From assembly GCF_002300165.1 (NCBI RefSeq), contig NZ_MLCE01000031.1, positions 124,001-188,000 of the forward strand: a DNA stretch of 64,000 nt, written 5' to 3'. Both the position numbers and the translations under genes were made by a program. Below the pieces are notes generated by a model that did no database searches, was not told the DNA's origin, and saw only the letters and a program-made list of their open reading frames with translations. This DNA is from Streptomyces sp. Tue6028. Lineage in GTDB: Bacteria; Actinomycetota; Actinomycetes; Streptomycetales; Streptomycetaceae. Shown one piece after another: positions 42,242 through 53,482 of the stretch (the stretch's first letter is position 1; the number at the start of each line of letters is the position of its first letter).

Positions 42242-44044
42242 GTGCTGTGTTCTCACGGCCTTCCCGGCGAAGGCGCGCCCACGCCCCTGCACGCGGGACC
42301 GCGGTCCGCGCGGCCGGCCGCGTGCCGCGACAGCCCGGCCACGACACCGGTCCCGCCCGGCGAACGCCCGTCCGACGAGGGACTGCCGGAGGGCGGAGAA
42401 CGGCCCGGGCACGGCGGGCCGTCCGACCCGGCGGCCCCCTCGCGCACGACCGCGCCGCCGTTGCCCGGCTCCGCGGCGCCTGCCGGCTCCGCGGTGTCGC
42501 CCGGGCCGCTGGGAGCTTCCGGCCCGTCGGCTGGTCCGCCGGTCCCCGGCGGCCCGTCGGCGTCGCCCGGCTTGTCCTCGTCTTCTGGCCCGGTGATGCC
42601 GCCCGCCCCTTCGGCTCCTGCTGGTCCGTCGGCCGGCCCGGCGGCACCTGGCGGCCCGTCGGCGTCGCCCGGCTTGTCGGCGTCCTCCGGTCCGGTGCCG
42701 TCGCCTGACCCGGGGATGCCTTCCGGCCCGGTGGCGGCGCCAGGTCCGGTGATGCCTTCCGCCCCTGCGTCCTCCCGTCCGGCGGCGTCGCCCGCCCCGT
42801 CGGCATCTGCCGGCCCGGCGGTGTCGCCCGGCGCTGTGACGCCCGCCTCCCCGGCCGCGTCCCCCGGTCCGGTGGTCGTCTCGACCGTCCCGGTGGTGTC
42901 CTCGGGACCGCGGGCGGGGGACCCCGTCGCGCCCGGGCGGGGCGGCGGGGAACCGGGCCGGCCGCCGAGTCTGCTCGACGTCGGGACCGAGCACGATCCC
43001 CACGCGTTCTACCGCACCCTGCGGACCCACTTCCCGCTCGTGTACGACGAGCCGTTCGGCGCGTGGCTGATCAGCAGGTACGCCGACGTGCGCGCCGCGC
43101 TCGCGGACCCGCGACTGGCCGTGCCGCCGTCCGGACGCACCCTGGTCCATCGGGAGGGCGGCACGCACAGCGCGCACCAGGCCCTCGTCTCACCGGCCTT
43201 CCGCGGTGCCGCGCTGGCCGCGCTGACGGCCGGCGTCGAACGCACGGCCTACGTCCTGGCCCGGCGCCTCGCCGCCCGCGAAGAGGCCGACCTCGTCGCC
43301 GAGTTCTGCCGCTGGCTGCCCACCGCGGCCGTCGTCGGCGCGCTCGGGCTGCCGTACGAGGACACGGCGCGTGTGCACGCCTGGTGCCGCTCGGGCCTGG
43401 ACCACCTCGGCGGTCACCACCCCGAACTCGAAGCGTTCCTGGGCCCGTACATCGCGCGCCGCCGTGCCCACCCCGGGGCCGATCTGCTGTCCGCCCTGTG
43501 CACGGCCAGGACCGACGGGCGCCGGCTGTCGGACGAGGCCGTGGCGGGCCTGGCCGGCACCCTGCTCGGCGCGGGCGGCGAGACCACCGCGCGGGCACTC
43601 GGCTCGTTCCTCGCCAACCTGCTCGACCACCCCGGCCAGCTGGCGGTGATCCGGACCCGCCCGACGCTGACCCAGGGCGCCTGGGCCGAGTCGCTGCGCC
43701 GGGACCCGCCGCTGCACATCGTGGAACGACGGGCCGTCGCACCGGTCGGCGTGATCCCCGAGGGCGCCACCGTGGCCTGCCTGCTGGGCTCCGCGGGCCG
43801 CGACCCGGCGCGGTTCGCCGACCCGGACCGCTACGACGCGTTCCGTGCCGACCCGGGGGACCTCGCGTACGGCTCCGGAAGGCACTTCTGTCCCGGCCCG
43901 CTGCTGGCCGCGCTCACGGCGGAACACGGTCTGCACGCCCTGCTGAGCGTGGCTCCGGGCCTGCGCTGGGTGCCCGGTTTCCGGCCCGCCCCGGAGGGGC
44001 CCGTCAGCCCCTCGCCCCGGGCCCTGCGGGTGCTGCTTCACTGA
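42242..44044 (+). CDS. Cytochrome P450 with long Pro/Ser/Ala/Gly-rich N-terminal extension
   Basis: 600 residues from GTG 42242, which has GGGAGG five bases upstream. Residues 1-240 are low complexity and include a 34-residue unit repeated with a 102-bp DNA period (GGPSASPGLS twice). The P450 domain starts near SLLDVGTEHDPHAFYRTL and is complete: I-helix GAGGETT, K-helix ESLRRDPP, haem loop YGSGRHFCPG with C550. The domain is near 350 residues, slightly short. The extension could be real, or the functional start may lie near its end. The gene overlaps the convergent treY by 7 nt. Substrate unknown. Confidence 0.82.
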   Translation: MLCSHGLPGEGAPTPLHAGPRSARPAACRDSPATTPVPPGERPSDEGLPEGGERPGHGGPSDPAAPSRTTAPPLPGSAAPAGSAVSPGPLGASGPSAGPPVPGGPSASPGLSSSSGPVMPPAPSAPAGPSAGPAAPGGPSASPGLSASSGPVPSPDPGMPSGPVAAPGPVMPSAPASSRPAASPAPSASAGPAVSPGAVTPASPAASPGPVVVSTVPVVSSGPRAGDPVAPGRGGGEPGRPPSLLDVGTEHDPHAFYRTLRTHFPLVYDEPFGAWLISRYADVRAALADPRLAVPPSGRTLVHREGGTHSAHQALVSPAFRGAALAALTAGVERTAYVLARRLAAREEADLVAEFCRWLPTAAVVGALGLPYEDTARVHAWCRSGLDHLGGHHPELEAFLGPYIARRRAHPGADLLSALCTARTDGRRLSDEAVAGLAGTLLGAGGETTARALGSFLANLLDHPGQLAVIRTRPTLTQGAWAESLRRDPPLHIVERRAVAPVGVIPEGATVACLLGSAGRDPARFADPDRYDAFRADPGDLAYGSGRHFCPGPLLAALTAEHGLHALLSVAPGLRWVPGFRPAPEGPVSPSPRALRVLLH

Positions 44045-46428
44045 GGTGCGCCGAGCCGTTCGAGCAGGGCGGCAGGCGAGTGCTCGAACAGGTCCGCCAC
44101 GCGCGCGTGCCCGGTGAACTCCCGCCCCGGGGACAGCGCGTCGGCCCACCGCCCCCCGGGGAGGGCCAGCAGGGTGTCGCCCCAGCCCCCGGAGTCGGCC
44201 AGCCTCAGCGAGAGCCGGGTGACGGCCGTGACCACTTCGCCGGAGCGCACGAACGCCAGGCAGTGCGCGGCTCCGGAACCCTCCGCCGGCAGCCGCTCGT
44301 ACGTCGCCGACTCGCCGAAGGCGGCGGGTCGGCGTGCGCGCAGCCCCAGCGCGGCCCGGGTCAGTTCCGTCTTCTCGGACGGGCTCTTCGGCGGCGCGAA
44401 CGGCTGCCGGTTGTCCGGGTCCACCAGAGCCAGGTACTCGTCCTCGGTGCCCTGGTAGAGATCGGGCACCCCCGGCATCGTCAGATGGACCAGAGCGGCG
44501 CCCAGGACGTTGGCCCGCACATGGGGGGCCAGGGACGCCCGGAAGGCGGCCACACGCCGCCCCGGAGCTCCGCACGGCCCCTCGGCGACGAACGCCGCCA
44601 CCCTGTCCTCGTAGGCGGGGTTCCGCTCGGTCCAGGCGGTGTGCAGCCCGGCCTCGCGCACGTGCTTGAGCAGCGCGTCGCGCAGCCGTGCCTCGGCGTC
44701 GGGGCCCAGCCCGAGCACGGTCTGCCACGCGGCCCACGCCAGCTGCGGGTCGGGTACGCCCGTGCCGTCGCGGGTCACCTCCGCGAGCAGCCCGGCCCAG
44801 CGGTCCGGGCACTCGCTGAGCACGGCGAGGGCCGCGCGCACGTCGGCGCTGCGCTTGGTGTCGTGCGTCGACAGGACCGTGCCGGTCGTGGGCCAGTCGC
44901 GCTGCACGCGCGCGCAGTAGGCGTGGAAGGCCTCCGGCGACAGGGCCGGGCTGCCCGGACTGCCGCCCACCTCGTTGGCCGACAGGAGGGGCACATAGCG
45001 GTAGAAGGCGGTGTCCTCGACGGACTTGGCGCGCAGCGCCGACGCGGTCTGCGCGAAGCGGACGCGGAACTCCCGGTGCACGGGCCCGTCCCCGGCCCGC
45101 CCGAGCACCAGGTCGCGCACGACGTCGACGGCGTGCGCCTCGTCGGGCACCGTGAACGTGGCCCGCGCCTCGTCGGCGGCCTGCTCGGTCACCACCAGGG
45201 AGGCGTCCGTGGACGAGTAGGGGCGGTACACGTCGAGGCGTACGAGGAGCTCTCGCAGCGCGGTACCGAGGGCCCAGGGCGCGTGGTCGCGCAGCGCCGG
45301 ATCGGGGGACGCGGCGCACAGACCGCTCACCACGCGGGTGAGGCGGTCGACCTCGGTGGCCAGTTCGTGCGTGACCACCTTGTACGCGGCCCGGCGCACC
45401 GTCGCCGCCCAGTGGCCGCCGCGATCGGGCTGCGGTGCCGCGAACCTGCGGTACTGGCCGAGGAGTTCGCCCGCGCCCGCCGGGTCGGTGAAGAGGCCGT
45501 CCACGTGGCGCAGCGCGTCGTAGCCGGTGGTGCCCGCCACGGGCCACGCGGCCGGGAGCGGCTCGCCGTCCGCGAGGATCTTCTCGACCACCGTCCAGCG
45601 GCCCCCGGACGCCTCGTGCAGCCGGCGCAGATAGGCGTCCGGGTCGGCCAGGCCGTCCGGGTGGTCGACCCGCAGGCCGTGGACGACGTCCTCGTGGAGC
45701 AGCTCCAGGATCTTCGCGTGGGTGGCGTCGAAGACCTCCGGATCCTCGACGCGTACACCGATGAGTTCCGAAATGCTGAAGAACCGGCGGTAGTTGAGCT
45801 CGGTGCGGGCCTGCCGCCACCAGGCGGGTCGGTACCACTGGGCGTCGAGGAGCTGGAGCAGGGGCAGTTCTTCGGTGCCGGCGCGCAGCGGAAAGGCGTG
45901 GTCGTAGTAGCGCAGGACGTCGCCGTCGACCTTCAGGTGGTCGATCTCCGCGCCGAGCCTGCGGGCCAGTACCGGCAGCAGCAGCTGACCGCCCGCCTCC
46001 CAGTCGATGTCGAACCAGCGCGCGTACGGCGACTCGGGGCCCTCACGCAGCACGTCCCACAGGGCGCGGTTGTGGCGCGGGTGCATGGCCATGTGGTTCG
46101 GCACGATGTCCACGACGAGGCCCAGCCCGTGCTCCCGCGCGGTGCGGGAGAGCGCGCGCAGTCCCTCCTCGCCGCCCAGTTCGGCCCGCACGCGCGAGTG
46201 GTCCACCACGTCGTACCCGTGCGTCGAGCCGGGAACGGCCTCCAGGACGGGCGACAGGTGCAGATGCGAGACGCCGAGCGAGGCCAGGTAGGGCACGGCC
46301 GCCTCGGCGCCGGCGAACGGGAACTCCGGCTGCAACTGGAGCCGGTACGTGGCCGTCGGCACGGCCGGAATCACCGGGCCGGGGGCCGTCGGGTCCGAAA
46401 TCTCCGGGTCGGGACGCTCAGGTGTCAT
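44038..46428 (-). CDS. treY: Malto-oligosyltrehalose synthase
   Basis: 796 residues. The GH13 pattern with the TreY-specific insertions is present: VPTATYRLQLQPEF at the start, DIVPNHMAMHP, GLRVDHPDGLADP (nucleophile Asp), VVEKIL (acid Glu), LSTHDTKRSADVRAR-like segment (transition-state Asp), and GVPDLYQGTE near the C-terminus. It isomerises the terminal alpha-1,4 bond of maltodextrin to alpha-1,1, forming malto-oligosyltrehalose for TreZ. A terminator separates it from glgX upstream, so it probably has its own promoter in 46429-46635. Confidence 0.96.
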   Translation of the reverse strand: MTPERPDPEISDPTAPGPVIPAVPTATYRLQLQPEFPFAGAEAAVPYLASLGVSHLHLSPVLEAVPGSTHGYDVVDHSRVRAELGGEEGLRALSRTAREHGLGLVVDIVPNHMAMHPRHNRALWDVLREGPESPYARWFDIDWEAGGQLLLPVLARRLGAEIDHLKVDGDVLRYYDHAFPLRAGTEELPLLQLLDAQWYRPAWWRQARTELNYRRFFSISELIGVRVEDPEVFDATHAKILELLHEDVVHGLRVDHPDGLADPDAYLRRLHEASGGRWTVVEKILADGEPLPAAWPVAGTTGYDALRHVDGLFTDPAGAGELLGQYRRFAAPQPDRGGHWAATVRRAAYKVVTHELATEVDRLTRVVSGLCAASPDPALRDHAPWALGTALRELLVRLDVYRPYSSTDASLVVTEQAADEARATFTVPDEAHAVDVVRDLVLGRAGDGPVHREFRVRFAQTASALRAKSVEDTAFYRYVPLLSANEVGGSPGSPALSPEAFHAYCARVQRDWPTTGTVLSTHDTKRSADVRAALAVLSECPDRWAGLLAEVTRDGTGVPDPQLAWAAWQTVLGLGPDAEARLRDALLKHVREAGLHTAWTERNPAYEDRVAAFVAEGPCGAPGRRVAAFRASLAPHVRANVLGAALVHLTMPGVPDLYQGTEDEYLALVDPDNRQPFAPPKSPSEKTELTRAALGLRARRPAAFGESATYERLPAEGSGAAHCLAFVRSGEVVTAVTRLSLRLADSGGWGDTLLALPGGRWADALSPGREFTGHARVADLFEHSPAALLERLGAPQ

Positions 46429-46734
46429 GCGAACCTACGTACCCTTCTTGTCGCCTTTCGTGTCATCGGCGCGCGCATCCGGACGCCGGGCACCGTACCC
46501 GGGCCCTTCACGCGCGTGCGCTCCGTGAACGGTGCGCACGCGCGTGTGCCGCTCGGCGGCGGCCCTGAGGCCAGGGGGTTTCGTTTGGATCCGCCCGGGT
46601 CCGCGGCGCCCGGCACGGCACCTCGCCGTGTTGTCGGACCACCCGAGTACGCCCAGTACGCGGGTGGTCCTCCGCCGTGCGACGCACCGCACCGGGCGCC
46701 GCGGCCCGATCCGACCCGATCCGAACGAATCCCC
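46429..46734. other. Intergenic region upstream of treY
   Basis: 306 bp without a gene. It holds the glgX terminator (46636-46670) at one end and the treY promoter region at the other. The part 46495-46560 is rich in CGCGCGTG-type sequences. No operator was recognised. Confidence 0.5.
46636..46670 (-). terminator. Terminator of glgX
   Basis: GGACCACCCG (46636-46645) pairs with CGGGTGGTCC (46661-46670); the inner GTAC...GTAC can extend the stem. It lies 65 bp after the glgX stop. Confidence 0.75.
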
Positions 46735-48843
<2,109 letters not shown>

Positions 48844-48951
48844 GGATATGACTCTTCCAGTAGTGCCGAGCCCCTGGGGGCGAGTCCGGGCCGAGTCTCC
48901 CTGAAAGTGATGGAACCTCCTGTGACTTACGTCCCTCTTACCCAGTGACCA

Positions 48952-48968
48952 GGCATACGGCGTATGCC
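48952..48968. promoter_or_regulatory. 17-bp perfect palindrome between glgX and a secreted-protein gene
   Basis: GGCATACG-G-CGTATGCC. It lies 109 bp upstream of glgX and 53 bp upstream of the GTG at 49022. Related CCAGTG motifs flank it on both sides. This looks like a dimeric repressor site. Confidence 0.55.
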
Positions 48969-49021
48969 GAACCAGTGGGGCTCAAACGACTCCTGATGAC
49001 ATGGGGGGAGTAGGGGGAAAT

Positions 49022-49831
49022 GTGCGCAAGATAGTGCACCGCCATCTGGGCAAGGTGGTGGCGGGTGCGGCCATCGCGGTGGCGGGGACGGCCGTGATGG
49101 TCGGGATCACCCTTCCGGGCTCGGCGGGGGCCGAGGAATCGGGAGGCGCCAAGGGAAGCGGCGGGACCTCGCAGCAGGCGGCTCAGCAGGGACAGGGAGC
49201 GGTGCAGCCGGGCGTGGTCGAGCAGGCCCCCGACGAGGGCGAGAAGGGCAAGGGCCGCGACCCGCTGACCGACGACGAGACCGAGCGGGTGACGCGGATC
49301 GCGCTCAGCCGCCAGATGCTCACCGCCGGGGAGAACGTCGAGGGGAAGCGCGGCCCGCAGCGGCTCAGCGTGAACCTCGCCGAGCCCGAGGCGGACGAAC
49401 TGGACGACCCGAACGCGCCCCGGCGCGCCGACGTCTCGTTCTACGACTACAAGAACGACACGCTCGTCACCCGGACCGTCAACCTCGACACGGGGAAGGT
49501 CGAGAAGGCGGGCTCCCAGCACGACGTCCAGCCGCCGATCAGCCGCGACGAGATGACCGAGGCCGCCGAGCTGCTGATCGCCGACCCGCTCGGCGCGGGC
49601 CTGAAGGCCGACTTCAAGGACGCCACCGGCAAGGAACTGACCTCGCCCGGCCAGCTGGTCCTGAACAGCATGGTCTACCGCGCGACGCCCGGCGCCCAGC
49701 CGGCCGTCCTGGGCGCCTGCGGCGAGCACCGGTGCGTGCGGCTCTTCCCGAAGGTCAAGAACGGGCCCTGGATCGACAGCCGTGACCTGGTGATCGACCT
49801 GAGCGCCCGCAAGGTCGGCAAGCTCGGCTGA
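49022..49831 (+). CDS. Secreted or signal-anchored protein of unknown function
   Basis: 269 residues from GTG 49022, with GGGGGAGTAGGGGG upstream. The N-terminus is a signal peptide (KVVAGAAIAVAGTAVMVGI) with cleavage possible after AGA; a charged Gln/Gly-rich linker follows. The folded part (about 85-269) contains LTDDETERVTRIALSRQ, the paired strands VSFYDYKNDTLVTRTVNLDTGKVE and the CGEHRCVRLFPKVKN segment, where two Cys could bind metal or form a disulfide. DTGKVE and the strand pattern look like the small N2/N3-type domains of copper amine oxidases. The next gene encodes a copper amine oxidase catalytic domain without them, so the two may work together (inference). Confidence 0.8.
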   Translation: MRKIVHRHLGKVVAGAAIAVAGTAVMVGITLPGSAGAEESGGAKGSGGTSQQAAQQGQGAVQPGVVEQAPDEGEKGKGRDPLTDDETERVTRIALSRQMLTAGENVEGKRGPQRLSVNLAEPEADELDDPNAPRRADVSFYDYKNDTLVTRTVNLDTGKVEKAGSQHDVQPPISRDEMTEAAELLIADPLGAGLKADFKDATGKELTSPGQLVLNSMVYRATPGAQPAVLGACGEHRCVRLFPKVKNGPWIDSRDLVIDLSARKVGKLG

Positions 49832-49887
49832 CCGCGGCCTTCTCCGACTTCCCACACTTACTGCTTTCCGCAAGGAGTCACTTCTTC

Positions 49888-51207
49888 ATGCGCGTCAACA
49901 GAAACAGCCGTGCTCGCAGCCGGACGGCGGTGGGCCTGACGGCACTGGCCCTGGCCGCCGGCGCGACGACGGCGGCGGGTCCGGCCGTGGCCCAGCCCGG
50001 GAGGGCCGCCGCGGCGGCCGCCGACTGCAGCGCGGCCTACCGGATCGAACAGAAGCTCTCCACCGGCACCACGTGGCGGATGTGCTGGCACTACGAGAGC
50101 GAGGCCGGGCTCGTCCTGGAGAACATCTCGTACCAGCCGCCCGGCGAGGCCCAGCCGATCAAGGTCCTCAACACGGCGAAGCTCGCCCAGATCGACGTCC
50201 CGTACGACGACGGCTCGGTCGAGTACAGCGACCTCACCGGTGCGGGGTTCGGGCAGGGTCTGGTCGACATGGCGCCCGCCGAGTGCCCCGGAGGCACCAT
50301 CAAGACGGTGAAGGTCCCCGAGGCCTGGGACCCGCAGCACGCCGACGTCAAGGGCCTGTGCACCACGACCCGCTCGCGCGGCCACGCCTACCGCATGCAG
50401 GCCGACACGGGGAACAAGGTCTTCCAGAAGCAGGGCAAGGACCTGCTGGTCTACACGGTCAACAAGGTCGGCTGGTACGAGTACATCACCGAGTGGCGCT
50501 TCCAGGACGACGGCACCCTCAACATGAACGTCGGCGCCACCGGCAGCCTCTCGCCCGGTGACTACGACGCGGGCGACGGCCGTGGCTGGCCGCTGGGCAA
50601 GAACGCCAAGGACTACGCCACCAGTCACAGCCACAACGTCTTCTGGCGGCTGAACTTCGGCCTCGACGGCTCCTCCAAGACCAAGGTCGAGCAGTACGAC
50701 TCCGTGGTCAGCCCGCCGGCCCAGGGTGCCGAGGCGCCGAGCAACAAGACCACGCGGACGAAGATCACCAAGGAACTCGCGGGCGACGCGAAGAACATGC
50801 GCTGGTGGCGCATCGTCAGCAACAGCGGCAAGAACAAGGACAACCACGCACGTTCGTACGAGCTCGTGCCGGGCCCGACCACCAAGTACCTCGGGCGTAA
50901 CTTCACCAAGCACGACGTCTACTTCACCGAGTACAACAAGTGCGAGCAGTTCGCCAGCGACAACCTGCCCAACTGCGGTGCCGGGCACGGCAAGTCCGTC
51001 GACAAGTGGGTGGACGGGCAGACCCTCACCCACCCCGTCGTCTGGGTGAACGTGGGATTCCACCACATCGCGCGCGACGAGGACCAGCAGCCCATGCCGG
51101 TCCACTGGCAGGGCTTCTCCATAGCGCCGCGCGACGTCACCGCTATGAATCCGCTCACTCCGCCGGAGCTCGCGGACCAGAACGGCCATGTGGAACAAGG
51201 TCGTTGA
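49888..51207 (+). CDS. Secreted copper amine oxidase-like protein (catalytic domain only)
   Basis: 439 residues with a Tat/Sec-like signal peptide ending near AVAQPG. The copper ligands of the amine-oxidase fold are seen: H247-S-H249 and H393 in FHHIARDEDQQPMPVHWQGFSI. The topaquinone tyrosine corresponds to Y197 in VGWYEYITEWRFQDDGTLN; the residue before it is Trp, where classical enzymes have Asn (N-Y-D/E-Y). Typical bacterial enzymes are near 640 residues with extra N-terminal domains, absent here. The enzyme would oxidise a primary amine to aldehyde, H2O2 and ammonia outside the cell. It is 56 bp after the secreted-protein gene and probably in its operon. Confidence 0.85.
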   Translation: MRVNRNSRARSRTAVGLTALALAAGATTAAGPAVAQPGRAAAAAADCSAAYRIEQKLSTGTTWRMCWHYESEAGLVLENISYQPPGEAQPIKVLNTAKLAQIDVPYDDGSVEYSDLTGAGFGQGLVDMAPAECPGGTIKTVKVPEAWDPQHADVKGLCTTTRSRGHAYRMQADTGNKVFQKQGKDLLVYTVNKVGWYEYITEWRFQDDGTLNMNVGATGSLSPGDYDAGDGRGWPLGKNAKDYATSHSHNVFWRLNFGLDGSSKTKVEQYDSVVSPPAQGAEAPSNKTTRTKITKELAGDAKNMRWWRIVSNSGKNKDNHARSYELVPGPTTKYLGRNFTKHDVYFTEYNKCEQFASDNLPNCGAGHGKSVDKWVDGQTLTHPVVWVNVGFHHIARDEDQQPMPVHWQGFSIAPRDVTAMNPLTPPELADQNGHVEQGR

Positions 51208-51309
51208 GAAACGACCTGCGCATCGGGCTGCACCGCCCACCGCTCCCGGAGTACCCTTCCTTGATCGTTGACTAGGGGAGAGCTCGGGGGAGCGGAAGGC
51301 GGTGCGCGG

Positions 51310-52548
51310 GTGGGCTCGGGAGGGCTGGAGTTGCCTCCTGGTGACGAGGGTCACGAGGGAAACTCCACAGATGTCCCACCCGGCGCGGTGTCCCTGGCAC
51401 GGCCGATGGAGATGGGATCCATCGGTCCGGAACTGGACTGGGGGGCCGACGCCTGGCGCGAGGTGCGGACGCGTGCCCAGCGCGCCGGACGCGCCTACAT
51501 CTGGCTGAACCTCGTGGAACAGCGGCTGCGCGCGGTCGTGGCCGCTGTTCTGCGTCCCATCTACGAACCCGTCCACGGGGACGACTGGGTCGTCGCCGCC
51601 GCCGGTCCCGCGGGGCAGGAATGGGTGCAGCGCGCGGTCGCCGTACGCGAAGTCAGCCGCCGCAAGGGGTACTTGCTCGACCCCGCCGACGACAATGTGC
51701 TCAGTTTCCTGACGCTGCCGCAACTGCGCGAGCTGATGGTGCAGCACTGGCCGTGCTTCGAGCCCTACTTCGACGAGCGCCGGGACGTCGAACTCGCCCT
51801 GGACGAGCTGGAAGTGACCCGGAACGTCGTCTCCCGCAACCGCGCCCTGTCGGAGGCCGTCCTCAACCAGGCCGAGCGGGCCGCGGCCAGGCTCCTGGAG
51901 ATACTCGGCTCCGGCAGTGACGTGCCCTCCGCGCGCCGGCTCCCCGTCGACGCCGTGGAGGACCTGGTCGGCGACCGGTACGCGGACGTGGTCGGGGTGC
52001 ACCCGGACCGGGTGCGGTTGCTGCGCCAGTTTCCCGCCGAGGACCTCTTCGGCGGCGCCCGGCGCCTCGACGCCATCGGCATCGGCCTCAATCTGCTGGT
52101 GCAGAACTTCTCCGGCCGGCGCCTGGTGCGGCTCGCCGAGTCCGGCTGCCGGGTGCGGCTGCTGTTCCTCAATCCCGCGTCCAGCGCGGTCAAGCGGCGC
52201 GAGCGCGAACTGGGCATCAAGCGCGGCGAGTTGAGCCGTAGCGTGGAGATGAACATCCTGCACATGCGCCGGGTGCGCTCCAAGCTGCGCGATCCGGGCG
52301 CCTTCGAGATCCAGGTCTTCGACGAGACGCCCCGCTTCACCGCCTATCTGGTGGACGGCGACGGGTCGGACGGCGTCGCCGTCGTCCAGTCGTATCTGCG
52401 CCGCACCCGGGGCATGGAGGCGCCGGTCCTCGTCCTGCGCGGCGGGGGACGGGTGGTCAAACCGGGCGACACCGGCGAGGAAGGACTTTTCCCGACCTAT
52501 CGCGAGGAGTTCGAGGTGGCTTGGGCGGATTCGCGTCCTGTGTCCTGA
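51310..52548 (+). CDS. SAV2148-family HEPN-domain protein
   Basis: 412 residues from GTG 51310; a TTG at 51268 would extend it. The recognisable core runs from SLARPMEMGSIGPELDW through YIWLNLVEQRLRAVV and VSRRKGYLLDPADDNVLSFLTLPQLRELM, strongly conserved in Streptomyces. HEPN proteins are often RNases or nucleotide-binding partners of toxins, but the role of this family is not known. The second half has a phospholipase-D-like flavour (GCRVRLLFLNPASSA) without a clear HKD motif. No signal peptide. Confidence 0.85.
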   Translation: MGSGGLELPPGDEGHEGNSTDVPPGAVSLARPMEMGSIGPELDWGADAWREVRTRAQRAGRAYIWLNLVEQRLRAVVAAVLRPIYEPVHGDDWVVAAAGPAGQEWVQRAVAVREVSRRKGYLLDPADDNVLSFLTLPQLRELMVQHWPCFEPYFDERRDVELALDELEVTRNVVSRNRALSEAVLNQAERAAARLLEILGSGSDVPSARRLPVDAVEDLVGDRYADVVGVHPDRVRLLRQFPAEDLFGGARRLDAIGIGLNLLVQNFSGRRLVRLAESGCRVRLLFLNPASSAVKRRERELGIKRGELSRSVEMNILHMRRVRSKLRDPGAFEIQVFDETPRFTAYLVDGDGSDGVAVVQSYLRRTRGMEAPVLVLRGGGRVVKPGDTGEEGLFPTYREEFEVAWADSRPVS

Positions 52549-52674
52549 GGGCGGGGATCCGGACGCGTGGAGCCCGCCGGCCCGGGTAAGCGGAAGGCCG
52601 TCCTCGGATTGTCAGTGGCTCATGGGATCGTGGAGACCACTGGGGGAAAGCACCACGAAGAAGGGGGGCCGCCC

Positions 52675-53397
52675 ATGGGCTGGCACCGGGAGCTGCTGAT
52701 CGGCTTCGACCTGGAGACGACCGGGACCGATCCGCGCGAGGCGCGCGTCGTCACGGGCGCGGTGATCGAGGTCAGGGGCGGAGAGCCGCTGGGCCGCCGC
52801 GAGTGGCTGGCCGATCCGGGCGTGGAGATCCCGGTCGACGCGGTGGCGGTGCACGGGATCACCAATGAGCGGGCGGCCGCCGAGGGCCGGCCCGCCGACG
52901 AGGTGGCCGCCGCGATCGCGGACGTCCTCGTCTCGTACTGGAAGACGGGCGTCCCCGTCGTCGCGTACAACGCCGCCTTCGACCTGACCCTGCTCTCCGC
53001 CGAGCTGCGACGGTACGGGCTGCCGTCGCTGCGTGAGCGGCTCGGCGGCGTCGACCCCGCCCCGGTCATCGACCCGTACACGATCGACCGCTCCGTCGAC
53101 CGCTACCGCCGCGGCAAGCGCAACCTCGAAGCCGTCTGCACGGAGTACGGCGTGCCGCTCGACTCCGCCCACGACGCCTCGGCCGACGCGCTCGCCGCGG
53201 CCCGGCTCGCCTGTGCGATAGCCGGCCGCCACCCGAAGGTCGCGGGCCTCGGCCCGGCGGAGCTGCACCGCCGCCAGATCGAGTGGTACGCCGCGTGGGC
53301 GGCCGACTTCCAGAGCTTCCTGCGCCGCAAGGGCGACGCGGACGCGGTGGTGGACGGCACCTGGCCGTTGCGCGACCTCGCGGACGAGCGCGTCTGA
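52675..53397 (+). CDS. DEDDh 3'-5' exonuclease (DnaQ-like)
   Basis: 240 residues from ATG 52675 with GGGGGG upstream. Exo motifs: D12-L-E14 (FDLETTG), D103 (NAAFD), H166 and D171 (SAHDASADALA). This is the proofreading-type DnaQ/epsilon superfamily acting on single-stranded ends of DNA or RNA with two Mg ions. No BRCT or polymerase domain is attached. It follows the HEPN gene by 126 bp. A longer frame to 52567 lacks a ribosome site. Confidence 0.9.
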   Translation: MGWHRELLIGFDLETTGTDPREARVVTGAVIEVRGGEPLGRREWLADPGVEIPVDAVAVHGITNERAAAEGRPADEVAAAIADVLVSYWKTGVPVVAYNAAFDLTLLSAELRRYGLPSLRERLGGVDPAPVIDPYTIDRSVDRYRRGKRNLEAVCTEYGVPLDSAHDASADALAAARLACAIAGRHPKVAGLGPAELHRRQIEWYAAWAADFQSFLRRKGDADAVVDGTWPLRDLADERV

Positions 53398-53482
53398 GGA
53401 CGCCCGGGCGGCTCGTTCCGGGTCGCTCACCGCGCCGTGTCCGCCGTCGCGCCCCGTGGACCGCGCGCACCGAGGCGTTCCG

